A stretch of 64,000 nucleotides of DNA from Pseudomonas fluorescens (GTDB lineage Bacteria > Pseudomonadota > Gammaproteobacteria > Pseudomonadales > Pseudomonadaceae). Each line of letters starts with the position of its first letter. Position 1 is the stretch's first letter. Made by a program: the position numbers and the translations under genes. Positions 1 through 8,806 of the stretch are shown piece by piece. The notes beneath the pieces were generated by a model, which was given only the letters and a program-made list of their open reading frames with translations, ran no database searches and had not been told where the DNA came from. The DNA lies in contig NZ_CABVIY010000002.1 in assembly GCF_902498195.1 (NCBI RefSeq), positions 310,001 through 374,000 of the forward strand. Direction: 5' to 3'.

Positions 1-182
1 AGCTAGAGCGAGGGGCGTTGATTGTGCCGTTTGGCCTGGCGGTGCCCAATCACAAGCGCTACATGGTGCTCTATGCGCCGGGTGCGCTGAGCCATCCTGG
101 CGTGCGTGCGGTGCATGACTGGCTGGTGGAGGAAGCGGGGATTTTTCGTGGACTGCATCCGCTTGGGGATCAGCAGATGTGA
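1..182 (+). CDS. LysR-family regulator, C-terminal fragment
   Basis: This open frame enters from the left edge and ends at TGA 180-182. The roughly 59 visible residues end in a pattern typical of the effector-binding domain of GcvA-like LysR regulators: a stretch reading IVPFGLAVPNHKRYMVLYAP, then a short helix with HDWLVEEA. The DNA-binding half lies outside the window, so target genes cannot be inferred. It is followed by a 214-base gap in which no gene was seen. Confidence 0.6.
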   Translation, partial: LERGALIVPFGLAVPNHKRYMVLYAPGALSHPGVRAVHDWLVEEAGIFRGLHPLGDQQM

Positions 183-396
183 GAATTTGTGACAGAGGTG
201 CGGGGCGACCCAACTCCCGACCTTAACAGCGCTTTTACCGGTTGTCCGGCTTTTTCTGCGATTACGAAATTATCTTTTTTCAGGGGTTGAATTGTTCAGC
301 GTACAGACCGATTGTGTAACCAAGAGGTCACGGTGATGACGCCCAAGGGCTTAGCTGACCGGCCTCTCGCGAGCTAGCTGAAATAAGGGATGAACT

Positions 397-807
397 ATGC
401 AAATCCAAGTCAATAGCGATAACCATATTCAAAGCAGCATCCGACTGGAGGAGTGGGTACGAACCACCATTGAGAGCACGCTCGAACGTTATGAGGAGGA
501 CTTGACCCGCGTCGAGGTTCACCTGCGGGACGAGAACGGCGACAAGCCCGGTCCCCACGATCTACGCTGCCAACTGGAAGCGAGGCCAAAAGGCCACCAA
601 CCGATTTCTGTCACCCATAAAGCCGCCAGCCTGGAACTGGCGATCGACGGGGCTGCCGAGAAGCTCGAGCATGCACTGGAACACCTGTTCGGCAAATTGC
701 GCGGCAAGCCACGCGCCGCCGTAGTGCCATTCGAGCGCAGGCCTCATGCCGATAAGCTGCTGGAAGAAGAGTTTCTTGAAAACGAACAGGCCGCGCAAAA
801 CGCCTGA
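397..807 (+). CDS. HPF/RaiA-family ribosome-associated protein
   Basis: The 136-residue product has the beta-alpha-beta-beta-beta-alpha layout of ribosome hibernation factors. Residues 1-100 form the S30AE-type domain, with an amphipathic first helix and a late helix rich in acidic and leucine residues (about 75-100). The family binds the 30S subunit and stabilises idle ribosomes. The C-terminal 35 residues are a charged tail without the long dimerisation domain, so it is a short or divergent member. AAGGGATG lies just before the ATG. It is monocistronic and followed by a strong terminator. It is not next to rpoN, so it is probably a second HPF paralogue rather than the classical one. Confidence 0.8.
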   Translation: MQIQVNSDNHIQSSIRLEEWVRTTIESTLERYEEDLTRVEVHLRDENGDKPGPHDLRCQLEARPKGHQPISVTHKAASLELAIDGAAEKLEHALEHLFGKLRGKPRAAVVPFERRPHADKLLEEEFLENEQAAQNA

Positions 808-830
808 AGCCTGATTTAACTTCCCCCATG

Positions 831-865
831 AAAACGGGCCTGCCATCGCAGGCCCGTTTTGTTTT
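831..865 (+). terminator. Intrinsic terminator after the HPF-like gene
   Basis: A perfect 13-base-pair GC-rich stem (831-843 with 848-860) with a 4-base loop is followed by GTTTT. The A-rich left flank means it could also work for the convergent fecA transcript. Confidence 0.85.
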
Positions 866-906
866 GCCGGACGATCGCCGTGCAAGGCGGGAACGATCGG
901 CGCGGG

Positions 907-3240
907 CTAGAACGCCACAGACGTCTGGACATAAACCGTCCGCGGTTCTCCCACGTACTTGCCCTTGTTGTTGTCGTCGAACGAACGGGTGAAGTACTGG
1001 TGATTGAGGATGTTCTTGACCCCCACCGCCACTGTCAGGTCCGACAATTGCGGTCCGAAATCATAAGCCGCACGGCTGCTGAACAGCATGTACCCCGGAA
1101 TTTTGCCGGTGCTGCCGTCGGCGCTTTCGGCCGAGGTGTTGGCGTTGTCGGCGAACTGGTCACTCTGATAGCTGCTGTCCAGGTTCAGCTTCCACGCACC
1201 TTCGGTGTAACCCACGCCTAAAGTACCTTTGTGCTTCGAGGAGAACGGCACACGATTGCCTTTGTTCGGCCCGTCTTCGCGGATGGTCGCGTCAATATAG
1301 GCGTAGGTGGCGTATACATCGAAACCCGCCAGCGCCGGGCTCAGGTCCTCGAGGGCGTAGTTGACGCTGGTTTCGATACCTTGATGGCGCGTTTCGCCTC
1401 GGGCGATCACCGAATCGTTGGTCTGGTTGCTTTCGTACTGGTTGTCGAAGTTGATCAGGAACGCGCCGATTTCCGCCCGCAGCGCACCGTTGTCGTAACG
1501 GGTGCCCAATTCCCAGGTCCGCGCCTTCTCCGGTTTGACTTCGCCACTGCTTACCCGGTTAGGCATCTGGCTGTATTGCACGCTGCCGAACGAGCCTTCG
1601 GTGTTGGCGTAGAGATTCCAGCTGTCGGTCAGGTGATAAAGCACGTTCAGTGCCGGCAGCGCGGTGTTGTAGTCGCCCTGGTATTTTTGGTGGGTCAGGT
1701 TGTTGGTTTGCTGCGAGTCGATCATCTCGTAGCGGACACCCGGTGTGATGGTCCACTGGCCGATATCGATCCGGTCGTCGACAAAGAACGCATTGGCTTC
1801 GGTGCCACCTCGGGTATCGCGGTCGTTGCGGCTGCTGGTGGTCGGGTATTCGTTGCTGGCAATCGGCGTGCGGTAGCGCAATTCGTGGCCCGCCTCGTTG
1901 ATGTAGCGGTAGCCGATGCCGACTTCGTGGCTCGTGGCGCCGAGGTCGAAGCCTTGGGCGAAACGGGTTTCCAGGCCGCGCACCCAATACTCGCGCGGCG
2001 ACAACGAGAGGAAGGTGCCCTGGTCGAGATAGCCGCTGCGCAGGGTCTTGGTGAAGAAGGTGTTGGCGGTGAACTCGCGGCGGTCTTGCTGATAGCGATA
2101 GCCGACGTTGAACATCGTCCGGCGACCCCAGAACTGGTCTTTCGGGCGGGTCGACTGGTAGGGGTCGGCATCGTAGTCGGCGACGTTCAAGCCGCCGGGC
2201 ATGTCCGCCTTGCCTTCGTAGTATTGCGCCATGGCGTTGAAGCTGTTGGCGTCGTCGAGCTGATACTTGCCCTTGAGGATCAGGTCGTCGATTTCGGTAT
2301 CGCTGTGTTCGCGCCAGTCGCCGCCACGGGTTCCCGAATAGAGCAGCGCGCCACCCAAGCCATTGTCGGCAGTGCCACCGGCCAGCAGATTACCGGTGGT
2401 CTTGAGGCCGTCATGGCTGGAGGAGGGGCTGGTTTCGGTCTGGAAACCACCCTTGACCGTTGGCTCATCGGGAATCGCCCGGGTCACGAAGTTGACCACG
2501 CCGCCGACGTTCTGCGGACCGTAGCGCACTGCGCCACCGCCGCGCACCACGTCGACGGCGTCCATGTTGCCGATGCTGACCGGGGCAAACGACAGCTGTG
2601 GCTGACCATAAGGCGCGAACGGCACCGGGATGCCGTCCATCAAGACCGTGGAGCGCGACGCCAGGCGCGGGTTGAGCCCGCGAATGCCGAAGTTCAGCGC
2701 CATGTCATGGCTGCCGGTGCCGTTGTTGTCCGGCGCGTTGACGCCGGGAATGCGGTTGAGCACGTCCCGGGCCTGGGTCGCGCCCTGGCGTTCGAATTCT
2801 TCGCGACGGATCACGTCCCGGGCACCAGGATGTTCGAAGACATTGATTTGCGCGGCGTCGCCCAGCCAGTCGCCGACCACTGTCGAGGTGTCCAGCTCCA
2901 GCGCCGAACCAGCTGCCGGTTGCAGGCTGAAAGCGTTGTCGCCTTCGGACCGGGCTTGCAGGCCGGTGCCTTCGAGCAGTGCATTCAAACCTTGCCCGGC
3001 GGTGTAGTTGCCTTCCAGGCCACGGCTCTGCACGCCGCGGGTGACTTGCGAACCAAAAGTGATCAGCACGCCGGCTTCACGACCAAACTGGTTCAGGGCG
3101 TTTTCCAGGGAAGACGGCGCGATGTGATAGGCCTTGGTGTCAGCGGCGTGAACCAGCGGCAGGGCGCCGAAACTCAGGCTGGCGCCGAGCAGCAGTTGAC
3201 GCAGGGTTCGGGCGAGCGGGGTGAGGCGGTTGGGTTGCAT
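907..3240 (-). CDS. fecA: FecA, TonB-dependent ferric citrate receptor and signal transducer
   Basis: The 777-residue outer-membrane receptor begins with a signal peptide ending near VHAAD (about residue 33). An STN signalling domain follows (about 36-115), then the plug (about 125-270) and a 22-strand barrel ending in aromatic Phe. The plug start VVGDWLGDA, the FEHPGARDVIRREEF stretch, and MNFGIRGLNPRLASRSTVLMDG agree closely with E. coli FecA as I remember it. The STN domain passes ligand occupancy to FecR, which activates FecI. The gene lies downstream of fecI-fecR on the same strand, the canonical order. The 166-base gap upstream holds a REP element; GAAAAT on the minus strand at 3316-3321 could be part of a FecI-type -35, but this is weak. 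Confidence 0.93.
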   Translation of the reverse strand: MQPNRLTPLARTLRQLLLGASLSFGALPLVHAADTKAYHIAPSSLENALNQFGREAGVLITFGSQVTRGVQSRGLEGNYTAGQGLNALLEGTGLQARSEGDNAFSLQPAAGSALELDTSTVVGDWLGDAAQINVFEHPGARDVIRREEFERQGATQARDVLNRIPGVNAPDNNGTGSHDMALNFGIRGLNPRLASRSTVLMDGIPVPFAPYGQPQLSFAPVSIGNMDAVDVVRGGGAVRYGPQNVGGVVNFVTRAIPDEPTVKGGFQTETSPSSSHDGLKTTGNLLAGGTADNGLGGALLYSGTRGGDWREHSDTEIDDLILKGKYQLDDANSFNAMAQYYEGKADMPGGLNVADYDADPYQSTRPKDQFWGRRTMFNVGYRYQQDRREFTANTFFTKTLRSGYLDQGTFLSLSPREYWVRGLETRFAQGFDLGATSHEVGIGYRYINEAGHELRYRTPIASNEYPTTSSRNDRDTRGGTEANAFFVDDRIDIGQWTITPGVRYEMIDSQQTNNLTHQKYQGDYNTALPALNVLYHLTDSWNLYANTEGSFGSVQYSQMPNRVSSGEVKPEKARTWELGTRYDNGALRAEIGAFLINFDNQYESNQTNDSVIARGETRHQGIETSVNYALEDLSPALAGFDVYATYAYIDATIREDGPNKGNRVPFSSKHKGTLGVGYTEGAWKLNLDSSYQSDQFADNANTSAESADGSTGKIPGYMLFSSRAAYDFGPQLSDLTVAVGVKNILNHQYFTRSFDDNNKGKYVGEPRTVYVQTSVAF

Positions 3241-3323
3241 GAAGGGCGATCCTGAGAAGTTGAATCAAGTGGCTTTCCTTCTCTGTCACGCCAGATCTGA
3301 AAAACGGCTCATTTAATTTTCGA

Positions 3324-3400
3324 GATCAAAAGATCGCAGCCTGCGGCAGCGCCTACATGGGTTTGGTGTAGGCGCTGCCGCAGGCTGTGATCTTTTGATC
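3324..3400. repeat. REP-type palindrome, family B
   Basis: Two 34-base arms (3324-3357 and 3367-3400) pair with one mismatch around a 9-base loop. The arms carry the core GATCGCAGCCTGCGGCAG followed by CGCCTACA, shared with 39068-39150 and 40829-40904. It lies 6 bases beyond the fecR stop. Confidence 0.85.
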
Positions 3401-3406
3401 TTGCTT

Positions 3407-4345
3407 TTATACCTTTGCCTCAACCGTCACCCAGTACCGCGTAAAACGCTTCACCTTCACCGGTAAGCTGATTTCCAGAAGCTGCAGAATCCGTTCGCTG
3501 TCATCCAGCGGATAGGTGCCGGAGATCAACAGGTTCGCGACCTTTGCATCGCAGTTGAGGTGCCCGCGACGATAACGGCTGAGCTCATCGAGGAAATCCC
3601 CGAGGCGCATGTGCGCCGCCACCAGCATGCCCTCGGCCCAGGCGCCGCTGTTGGCGTCCAGCGGCAATGCGGTGCCGACGCCTTTTGCACCGAAGCTCAA
3701 CTGCCGGGCGCTGGGCAGCCGGAGCGGTGAACCGCCGTCGGGCGTCAGTTCGACATGACCCTCGAACACCGCGACCTGGGTGCGATCGGCAAATTGCCGC
3801 ACGTTCAGGCGTGCACCTTGGGTCTTCAGCATGCCTTGGGCAGTCTGCACCTGGAACGCCTGGGCAGCGCTGAGCAGCATTTCGCCTTCGAGCAAACGGA
3901 TCAGTCGCTGTGGACCGTCGAGGCGAACATCGGCCGAGCTGTCGGTGTTGAGTAGCAACTGGTTGCCATCGCCCAACGGCACTTTGCGCCGCTGGCCGAT
4001 GGGGCTGCGGTAGTCGGCCAGCAACGGCGTCAGCACAGGGTGTTCGCGCATGCCCCAGGTCACCGCCGAGCCGGCGCCCAGAATCAGCAGCAGCTTCAAC
4101 GCGTGGCGACGGCTGCCGGATGTCGGTGCATTGAGCGCGGCATGGGCCAGCGGCGAAGAGAGGCCGCGCAGGCGCTGATTGACCCGCTGGATATGTGCCC
4201 ATGCCCGTCGGTGCTCGCTGTGGGCATCGTGCCATTGCTGCCAGGCTTGTTGCTGGCGTGGGTTCAACGGCCCTTGCTGCATTTCCATCAACCAATGCAC
4301 GGCCTGTTCGGCGACCTGGGTTGAAAAATCTGGCGGCGTGTTCAT
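3407..4345 (-). CDS. fecR: FecR, inner-membrane sigma regulator
   Basis: The 312-residue product matches FecR architecture. It has a cytoplasmic N-terminal region rich in Trp and Gln (residues 1-75) that contacts the sigma factor. One hydrophobic segment follows (about 83-101, LKLLLILGAGSAVTWGM). The periplasmic part holds a FecR beta-domain and a C-terminal STN-like end (ISGTYPLDDSERILQLLEISLPV). The start is the ATG whose ATGA overlaps the fecI stop, which couples translation. The open frame continues far upstream, but that part is only the shadow of fecI. It relays the FecA signal to FecI. Confidence 0.9.
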   Translation of the reverse strand: MNTPPDFSTQVAEQAVHWLMEMQQGPLNPRQQQAWQQWHDAHSEHRRAWAHIQRVNQRLRGLSSPLAHAALNAPTSGSRRHALKLLLILGAGSAVTWGMREHPVLTPLLADYRSPIGQRRKVPLGDGNQLLLNTDSSADVRLDGPQRLIRLLEGEMLLSAAQAFQVQTAQGMLKTQGARLNVRQFADRTQVAVFEGHVELTPDGGSPLRLPSARQLSFGAKGVGTALPLDANSGAWAEGMLVAAHMRLGDFLDELSRYRRGHLNCDAKVANLLISGTYPLDDSERILQLLEISLPVKVKRFTRYWVTVEAKV

Positions 4346-4830
4346 AGGGCGAAGTAGCAACGCAGGGCGGCTTTGTTCAAGTGTCGCTTGACCGTGGCAA
4401 TGGAAATGCCCAGCTCGGCGGCGATCTGTGGATACGTCAGGCCATCGACCTGGGCCAGCAGAAACGCACGCTTGACCAGGCGCGGCAAACCGTCGAGCAG
4501 CTGGTCCAGCTCCATCAGGGTTTGCAGGATGATTGCCTTTTCTTCCTCGGACGGGACGACGACGTCCGGCATGTCCGCCAGCGCATCCAGGTAGGCCCGC
4601 TCCAGATCCTGGCGGCGGTAGTGGTTGAACAGCACCCGCTTGGCGATAGTGGTGAGGAACGCCCTGGGCTCGATGATCTGCGGGGTTTCGCGCGCGGTCA
4701 GGACGCGCATGAACGTGTCCTGTGCAAGGTCCGCCGCGCTGTCCGGGCAGCCGAGCTTGCGCCGCAGCCAACCGGTGAGCCAGTTGTGATGGGCGTGATA
4801 GAGCGTTTCTACGGTATTGACTGGCTGCAA
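4342..4830 (-). CDS. fecI: FecI, ECF sigma factor
   Basis: This is an iron-starvation ECF sigma factor. Region 2 is visible as DLAQDTFMRVL and RAFLTTIAKRVLFNHYRR, and region 4 as LDGLPRLVKRAFLLAQVDGLTYPQIAAELGISIATVKRHLNKA. The frame opens at a TTG (4923), but no ATG is in frame. TTG at 4830 is preferred because GGAG lies 8 bases before it and the resulting N-terminus (about 10 residues before ETLYHAHHNWL) fits the family length: 162 residues against 173 for E. coli FecI, from memory. GTG at 4839 is an alternative. It should direct transcription of fecA. Confidence 0.85.
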   Translation of the reverse strand: MQPVNTVETLYHAHHNWLTGWLRRKLGCPDSAADLAQDTFMRVLTARETPQIIEPRAFLTTIAKRVLFNHYRRQDLERAYLDALADMPDVVVPSEEEKAIILQTLMELDQLLDGLPRLVKRAFLLAQVDGLTYPQIAAELGISIATVKRHLNKAALRCYFAL

Positions 4831-4864
4831 CGGGACCACTCCGGCCGCATCTGGATGCGTTAGA

Positions 4865-4879
4865 GAACAAGAATTGTTC
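4865..4879. promoter_or_regulatory. Perfect palindrome upstream of fecI, possible operator
   Basis: GAACAA-GAA-TTGTTC is a perfect 6-base inverted repeat with a 3-base spacer, 35 bases before the preferred fecI start. It resembles degenerate iron-regulated palindromes but does not fit the Fur consensus well. The assignment is tentative. Confidence 0.35.
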
Positions 4880-4951
4880 GCATTGTAGTGGCGGGAAGCC
4901 GTTGGCGGCAATCGAGCTGACAAGCTGATCTCACTCGACAGCTTTGCGTAT

Positions 4952-4970
4952 GAGAATATTTATCATTAAT
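4952..4970. promoter_or_regulatory. Candidate Fur box between fecI and the divergent PepSY operon
   Basis: GAGAATATTTATCATTAAT matches 13 of 19 positions of the Fur consensus GATAATGATAATCATTATC on either strand. It sits in the divergent region between two iron-related operons, where Fur control is expected. Confidence 0.55.
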
Positions 4971-5026
4971 ATTGCGTTTTGTTGCCCCGTGGCGTTCACG
5001 CGGCTCGCCCGGTTCAAGGTCACCCC

Positions 5027-5332
5027 ATGAAAGTCAAAAGCGGCACGCTCCCCGTTTCCTATCGGCTGGCGGTTACTTCGCGGGTGCTGGCGGCGGTACT
5101 CGGTGGCTACATTGTCACGGCGCTGGCCAGCGTTTGCCTGACGCTGTGGGTGCCCATGGCCCGCGCCGAGGCGGTGGTGACCGGGATGATGAGTTCGTTC
5201 GTGGTGTATCTGCTGGCGGTGATCTGGTGCTTCGCCTGTCGCACGGCCTGGCGAGCCTGGCTCGGATTGATCGTGCCGGCGCTGGCCCTGGCGGTGGCAG
5301 CGGGCGTTGCGTACTGGATGGGCCGCTCATGA
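5027..5332 (+). CDS. DUF3649 small membrane protein of a siderophore locus
   Basis: This 101-residue protein has three predicted membrane segments: about 18-45, 50-72 (SSFVVYLLAVIWCFACRT) and 78-97. This is the usual form of the DUF3649 proteins that precede PepSY membrane proteins in iron-uptake loci. The start is the ATG at 5027; the frame is open further upstream but lacks family-like sequence there. Its stop overlaps the next start as ATGA. The role is unknown; context suggests assembly or support of the PepSY reductase. Confidence 0.8.
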   Translation: MKVKSGTLPVSYRLAVTSRVLAAVLGGYIVTALASVCLTLWVPMARAEAVVTGMMSSFVVYLLAVIWCFACRTAWRAWLGLIVPALALAVAAGVAYWMGRS

Positions 5333-6909
5333 AAGAGGGATTTCGCCAGGCCATGGCCTGGTTGCACACCTGGGCCGGCCTGACCTTTGGCTGGCTGCTG
5401 TTTGCGATTTTCCTGACCGGCACACTCGCCTATTTCAAGGACGAAACCAGCCGCTGGATGCAGCCGGAAATCCCGGCGCGCGCGGTGTCCTCCGAGGACA
5501 GCCTGAACCTCGCCCAGCGTTATCTCGAACAGCACGCCGCGAGCGCCTCGCGCTGGATCATCGATTTGCCCGATGCCCGTGACCCCGGCCTCTCGGTGCG
5601 CTGGCAGCAGACGCCGGCCAAGCCCGGCGAGCGCGGCCAGTTCACGGAAAAACGCCTCGATCCACAAACCGGTGACGAAGTGCAAGGCCGCGACACCCGT
5701 GGCGGCGAGTTCTTCTACCGTTTCCACTTTCAACTGCAAATGCCGTATCCGTGGGGCCGCTGGCTGTCGACGATCGCGGCCATGGTGATGTTCGTCGCGC
5801 TGATCAGCGGGATCATCACCCACAAGAAAATCTTCAAGGACTTCTTCACCTTCCGCCCGCGCAAAGGCCAGCGTTCCTGGCTGGACGGGCACAACGCGCT
5901 GGGCGTGCTGGTGTTGCCGTTTCACCTGATGATCACCTACAGCAGCCTGGTGATTTTCATGGCCATGGTGATGCCGGCCAGCATCCTGGCCGCGTACAAA
6001 GGGGATGTGCAGGGGTTTTACGCCGAGGTGTTCCCGGCGACCAATACCGCCAAGGCGGTTGGCAATCCTGCGCCGTTGCTGCCGTTGTCGTCGCTGGTAG
6101 ACCAGGCGCGGGGGCAGTGGTCTGGCGGGCATGTCGGGCGGTTCACGGTGAATCATCCAGGCGATGCGAACGCTTCGGTGGTGCTGGTGCGCGAGGGCGC
6201 TGACCGCGTGGTGCACGATTTCGGCAGCGCCGTGACATTCAACGGCGTGACCGGGCAACTGCTCGCCGCGACCCCGGTACAACCGCTGCCGATGGCCATC
6301 GCCGGCAGTTTCTACGGTTTGCACATGGGCCATTTCGCCGGGCCGGTACTGCGCTGGTTGTACTTCATCTGTGGCCTGGCGAGCACCGCGATGATCGGCA
6401 CCGGGCTGGTGATCTGGCTCGGCAAGCGTCAACTCAAGCATGCCAGGACTGGCGTGATGCCCTTCGAATTGCGCCTGGCGGAAGTGCTGAACATCGCCAG
6501 CATGTCGGGGTTGGTCGTCGCGGTGGCGGCGTTCTTCTGGGCCAACCGCTTGCTGCCGGTCGAGATGGCCGGACGGGCGGATTGGGAGGTCAACGGCTTC
6601 TTCATGGTCTGGGGCCTGAGCCTGGTGCACGCCATGCTCCGTCGAGGACGCGCGGCATGGGTCGAGCAGCTGGCACTGGCGGCTTTGCTGTTTGGCGCAG
6701 TGCCGTTGCTCAACGCCCTGACCACGCCGTATCACCTGGGCGTCACGCTGGCGCAGGGCGATTGGGCGATGGCCGGTTTCGATCTGGCATGCCTGGGCAG
6801 TGGCCTGTTCCTCGGTTGGGCCGCGTGGAAAATGCGGCGGGCCGGGGTGGCTGAAGTCACTGGCCGACAAAGGGCACAACCGATCAATCTTGAGCAGGAG
6901 ACCACCTGA
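5329..6909 (+). CDS. PepSY-domain inner-membrane protein, probable ferrisiderophore reductase
   Basis: The 526-residue product begins with a membrane helix (WLHTWAGLTFGWLLFAIFLTGTL, about 10-32). A periplasmic PepSY region follows, and further membrane helices lie near 145-165, 195-220, 345-375, 400-420 and 440-500. Histidines lie within or beside helices (LHTW, DGHNALGV, FHLM, LHMGHF), as expected for b-type haem ligation. The FoxB/PiuB group of PepSY proteins reduces or helps release iron from imported siderophores in the periplasm. It is coupled to DUF3649 upstream and abuts DUF3325 downstream, followed by a sigma/anti-sigma/receptor set. The exact siderophore is not shown. Confidence 0.82.
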   Translation: MKEGFRQAMAWLHTWAGLTFGWLLFAIFLTGTLAYFKDETSRWMQPEIPARAVSSEDSLNLAQRYLEQHAASASRWIIDLPDARDPGLSVRWQQTPAKPGERGQFTEKRLDPQTGDEVQGRDTRGGEFFYRFHFQLQMPYPWGRWLSTIAAMVMFVALISGIITHKKIFKDFFTFRPRKGQRSWLDGHNALGVLVLPFHLMITYSSLVIFMAMVMPASILAAYKGDVQGFYAEVFPATNTAKAVGNPAPLLPLSSLVDQARGQWSGGHVGRFTVNHPGDANASVVLVREGADRVVHDFGSAVTFNGVTGQLLAATPVQPLPMAIAGSFYGLHMGHFAGPVLRWLYFICGLASTAMIGTGLVIWLGKRQLKHARTGVMPFELRLAEVLNIASMSGLVVAVAAFFWANRLLPVEMAGRADWEVNGFFMVWGLSLVHAMLRRGRAAWVEQLALAALLFGAVPLLNALTTPYHLGVTLAQGDWAMAGFDLACLGSGLFLGWAAWKMRRAGVAEVTGRQRAQPINLEQETT

Positions 6910-7236
6910 ATGTTGCTGGCCTGCCTGCTCTGTTACGGCGGTTTCACGGCGCTGTGCTTGTCCATGGATCGTCACCATGCCGAGTGGCTGGGACGCACGC
7001 CATCGCTGCCTGTGCGTCGACGGTTGAAGTGCGCGGGATGGTTGCTGCTGGGGCTGTCGATGTGGGCGGCGGTGTCGGCGACAGGCTGGGCATTGGGGCT
7101 GGTGGAATGGTTCGCGGTGTTGATGCTCAGTGCCTTGCTGCTGGTGATGCTGCTGCCGTATCGCCCGCGCCTGGCGCTATGGCTGGCCGCGTTGGGCCTG
7201 CTGGCCAGTCCGATTGCCGCGCTTGCGCCGTATTGA
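6910..7236 (+). CDS. DUF3325 small membrane protein
   Basis: The 108-residue protein has about three hydrophobic segments (1-20, 40-62, 65-85 and a short C-terminal one). The His-rich patch LSMDRHHAEWLG at about 17-28 is typical of DUF3325. It begins directly after the PepSY stop codon, so the two are surely co-transcribed. The family accompanies siderophore receptors, but its molecular role is unknown. Confidence 0.78.
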   Translation: MLLACLLCYGGFTALCLSMDRHHAEWLGRTPSLPVRRRLKCAGWLLLGLSMWAAVSATGWALGLVEWFAVLMLSALLLVMLLPYRPRLALWLAALGLLASPIAALAPY

Positions 7237-7240
7237 ATCC

Positions 7241-7813
7241 ATGATCAGCCATCCTCCCGAGCCCTGTGAAAGCGAGCGCGATGAACCGCGCGGCGACCGT
7301 GCGCATTTTCTCAAGGTGTTCCTCTCGCAACGCTCGCAAATGGAAGCGCTGGTGAGCCGCCGCGTGGGTTGCCGGGCGACGGCCGCAGACCTGGTGCAGG
7401 ACTTGTTCCTGCGTTTCTGGCGACGGCCGCTGGTGCAGGTCGAGGAACTGAGCACCTACCTGTTGCGCTGCGCCGGCAACATTGCCATCGACCATTTGCG
7501 CAGTGAAGGCACGCGGGCGCGGGCCAGCGAAGGCTTGATGTCGCAACCGTCGGACAGTGTCGGCGGCGAGCCGCAAGCGGCACTGGAGGCGGGCAACGAT
7601 TTGCGCCATGTCGAAGCGGCATTGCGGGCGTTGCCTGAACGCACGCGGCAGATCTTTTTGCTCAACCGCATCCATGGCCGCAAGTACGCCGAGATCGCCA
7701 AGGCCATGGGCCTGTCCCAAAGTGCCGTGGAAAAACATATGATGCGCGCGCTCGAAGCCTGCAAGGCCAGCCTGCGGGAACCGTCACCGCGTACGCCAGG
7801 GAAAGCACCGTGA
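7241..7813 (+). CDS. ECF sigma-70 factor, FecI-like, for the second receptor
   Basis: The 190-residue product has region 2 (ATAADLVQDLFLRFWRRP, LRCAGNIAIDHLRSEG) and region 4 (LPERTRQIFLLNRIHGRKYAEIAKAMGLSQSAVEKHMMRA). The ATG at 7241 follows the DUF3325 stop by four bases; an in-frame upstream start at 7214 would overlap that gene. Its stop overlaps the next GTG as GTGA. By gene order it is the FoxI/FiuI-type sigma factor that activates the downstream receptor when the siderophore is present. Confidence 0.88.
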   Translation: MISHPPEPCESERDEPRGDRAHFLKVFLSQRSQMEALVSRRVGCRATAADLVQDLFLRFWRRPLVQVEELSTYLLRCAGNIAIDHLRSEGTRARASEGLMSQPSDSVGGEPQAALEAGNDLRHVEAALRALPERTRQIFLLNRIHGRKYAEIAKAMGLSQSAVEKHMMRALEACKASLREPSPRTPGKAP

Positions 7814-8799
7814 ACAACGTTCAAAGCGTCACCCCGACGCCCGCTCAGGAACAGGCCGCGCTGGCCTGGCTGAGCTTGCTGCATGACCAGCCGAGCAGTG
7901 GTGACCAGGCCACGTTCAGCCAGTGGTTGAAGGCTGACCCGGCGCATGCCGAGGCCTACGCCCGTGCGCAAGTGGTCTGGGAGTTGAGTGAAGCGCCGGC
8001 GCGCACCCTGGCCGATGAAGATGCCTTGGCCCTGCAGCGCTACCTCAATGCGATGAATCACTCGCGCCGCCACAGCATTCGTCGCGGGGCCGGTGCGTTG
8101 GCGATGGCCGCTTGCCTGGTGCTGATGATCAGTCTCGGCACCGGTTGGCAGCCGTCGCGCTGGCTCGATGACCTGGGCGCCGATTATGTCTCGGCACCGG
8201 GGGAAATCCGCACGGTCATCCTGGCCGATCAGTCCCGGGTCACCCTCGACGCCGACAGTGCGATCGCCGTGGATTTCAGTCGCGGTGAGCGCCATGTGCA
8301 GGTGCGCCGGGGTGCCGGTTTCTTCAACGTGGCTCACACCGGCGAGCCCTTTGTGGTGGATGCTGAAAAGGGGCAGGCGCGGGTGCTGGGCACGCAATTC
8401 GAAGTGCGCCTGCAACCCCAGGGGGCGCAGGTCACGGTGTTGTCCGGGCGGGTCGGGGTGACGGCAGATAAAGACGCCGCGCAGCAAATCCTCACCGCTG
8501 GCCAGCAGGTGGCCTATGGCGAAGGCGCGGCGCAACCGCTGCATGCGGTGGACAGTGAGGCGCAGCTGGCCTGGCGTGAAGGGTGGCTGAACTACTACAA
8601 GGCGCCGTTGGCCGATGTGGTGCAGGATCTGCGGCGGTATTACCCGGGGCGGATCGTGCTGCTCAATGATGAGCTGGCCAAGCGGCGGGTCAGTGGCAGT
8701 TTCCCGAGCAAGGACCCGCAGGCGGTGTTGAGTTCGTTGCAGGCTGTATTGGGGTTTGAGCAGCATCAGGTGTTGGGGCATTTGATTATTGTGCGGTGA
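7810..8799 (+). CDS. FecR-like anti-sigma regulator of the second receptor
   Basis: The 329-residue protein starts at GTG, overlapping the sigma-factor stop. The N-terminal DUF4880-like region (ALAWLSLLHD...FSQWLKADPAHAEAYARAQVVWE) lies in the cytoplasm. A membrane helix is at about 94-112 (GALAMAACLVLMISLGTG). The periplasmic FecR domain contains APGEIRTVILADQSRVTLDADSAI, and an STN-like C-terminus ends in GHLIIVR. It should bind the STN domain of the receptor encoded at 9018-11444 and control the adjacent sigma factor. Confidence 0.88.
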   Translation: MNNVQSVTPTPAQEQAALAWLSLLHDQPSSGDQATFSQWLKADPAHAEAYARAQVVWELSEAPARTLADEDALALQRYLNAMNHSRRHSIRRGAGALAMAACLVLMISLGTGWQPSRWLDDLGADYVSAPGEIRTVILADQSRVTLDADSAIAVDFSRGERHVQVRRGAGFFNVAHTGEPFVVDAEKGQARVLGTQFEVRLQPQGAQVTVLSGRVGVTADKDAAQQILTAGQQVAYGEGAAQPLHAVDSEAQLAWREGWLNYYKAPLADVVQDLRRYYPGRIVLLNDELAKRRVSGSFPSKDPQAVLSSLQAVLGFEQHQVLGHLIIVR

Positions 8800-8806
8800 G
8801 GCTCCC

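Noticed and set aside
1231..3255. Long open frame antisense to fecA (674 codons)
   Set aside because: It has no recognisable domain and is Val/Arg/Ala-rich; it is the complement of a high-GC gene whose own frame gives an unmistakable FecA.
5107..6978. 623-codon open frame antisense to the PepSY operon
   Set aside because: It mirrors the high-GC codon pattern of the real genes; no start context or domain.
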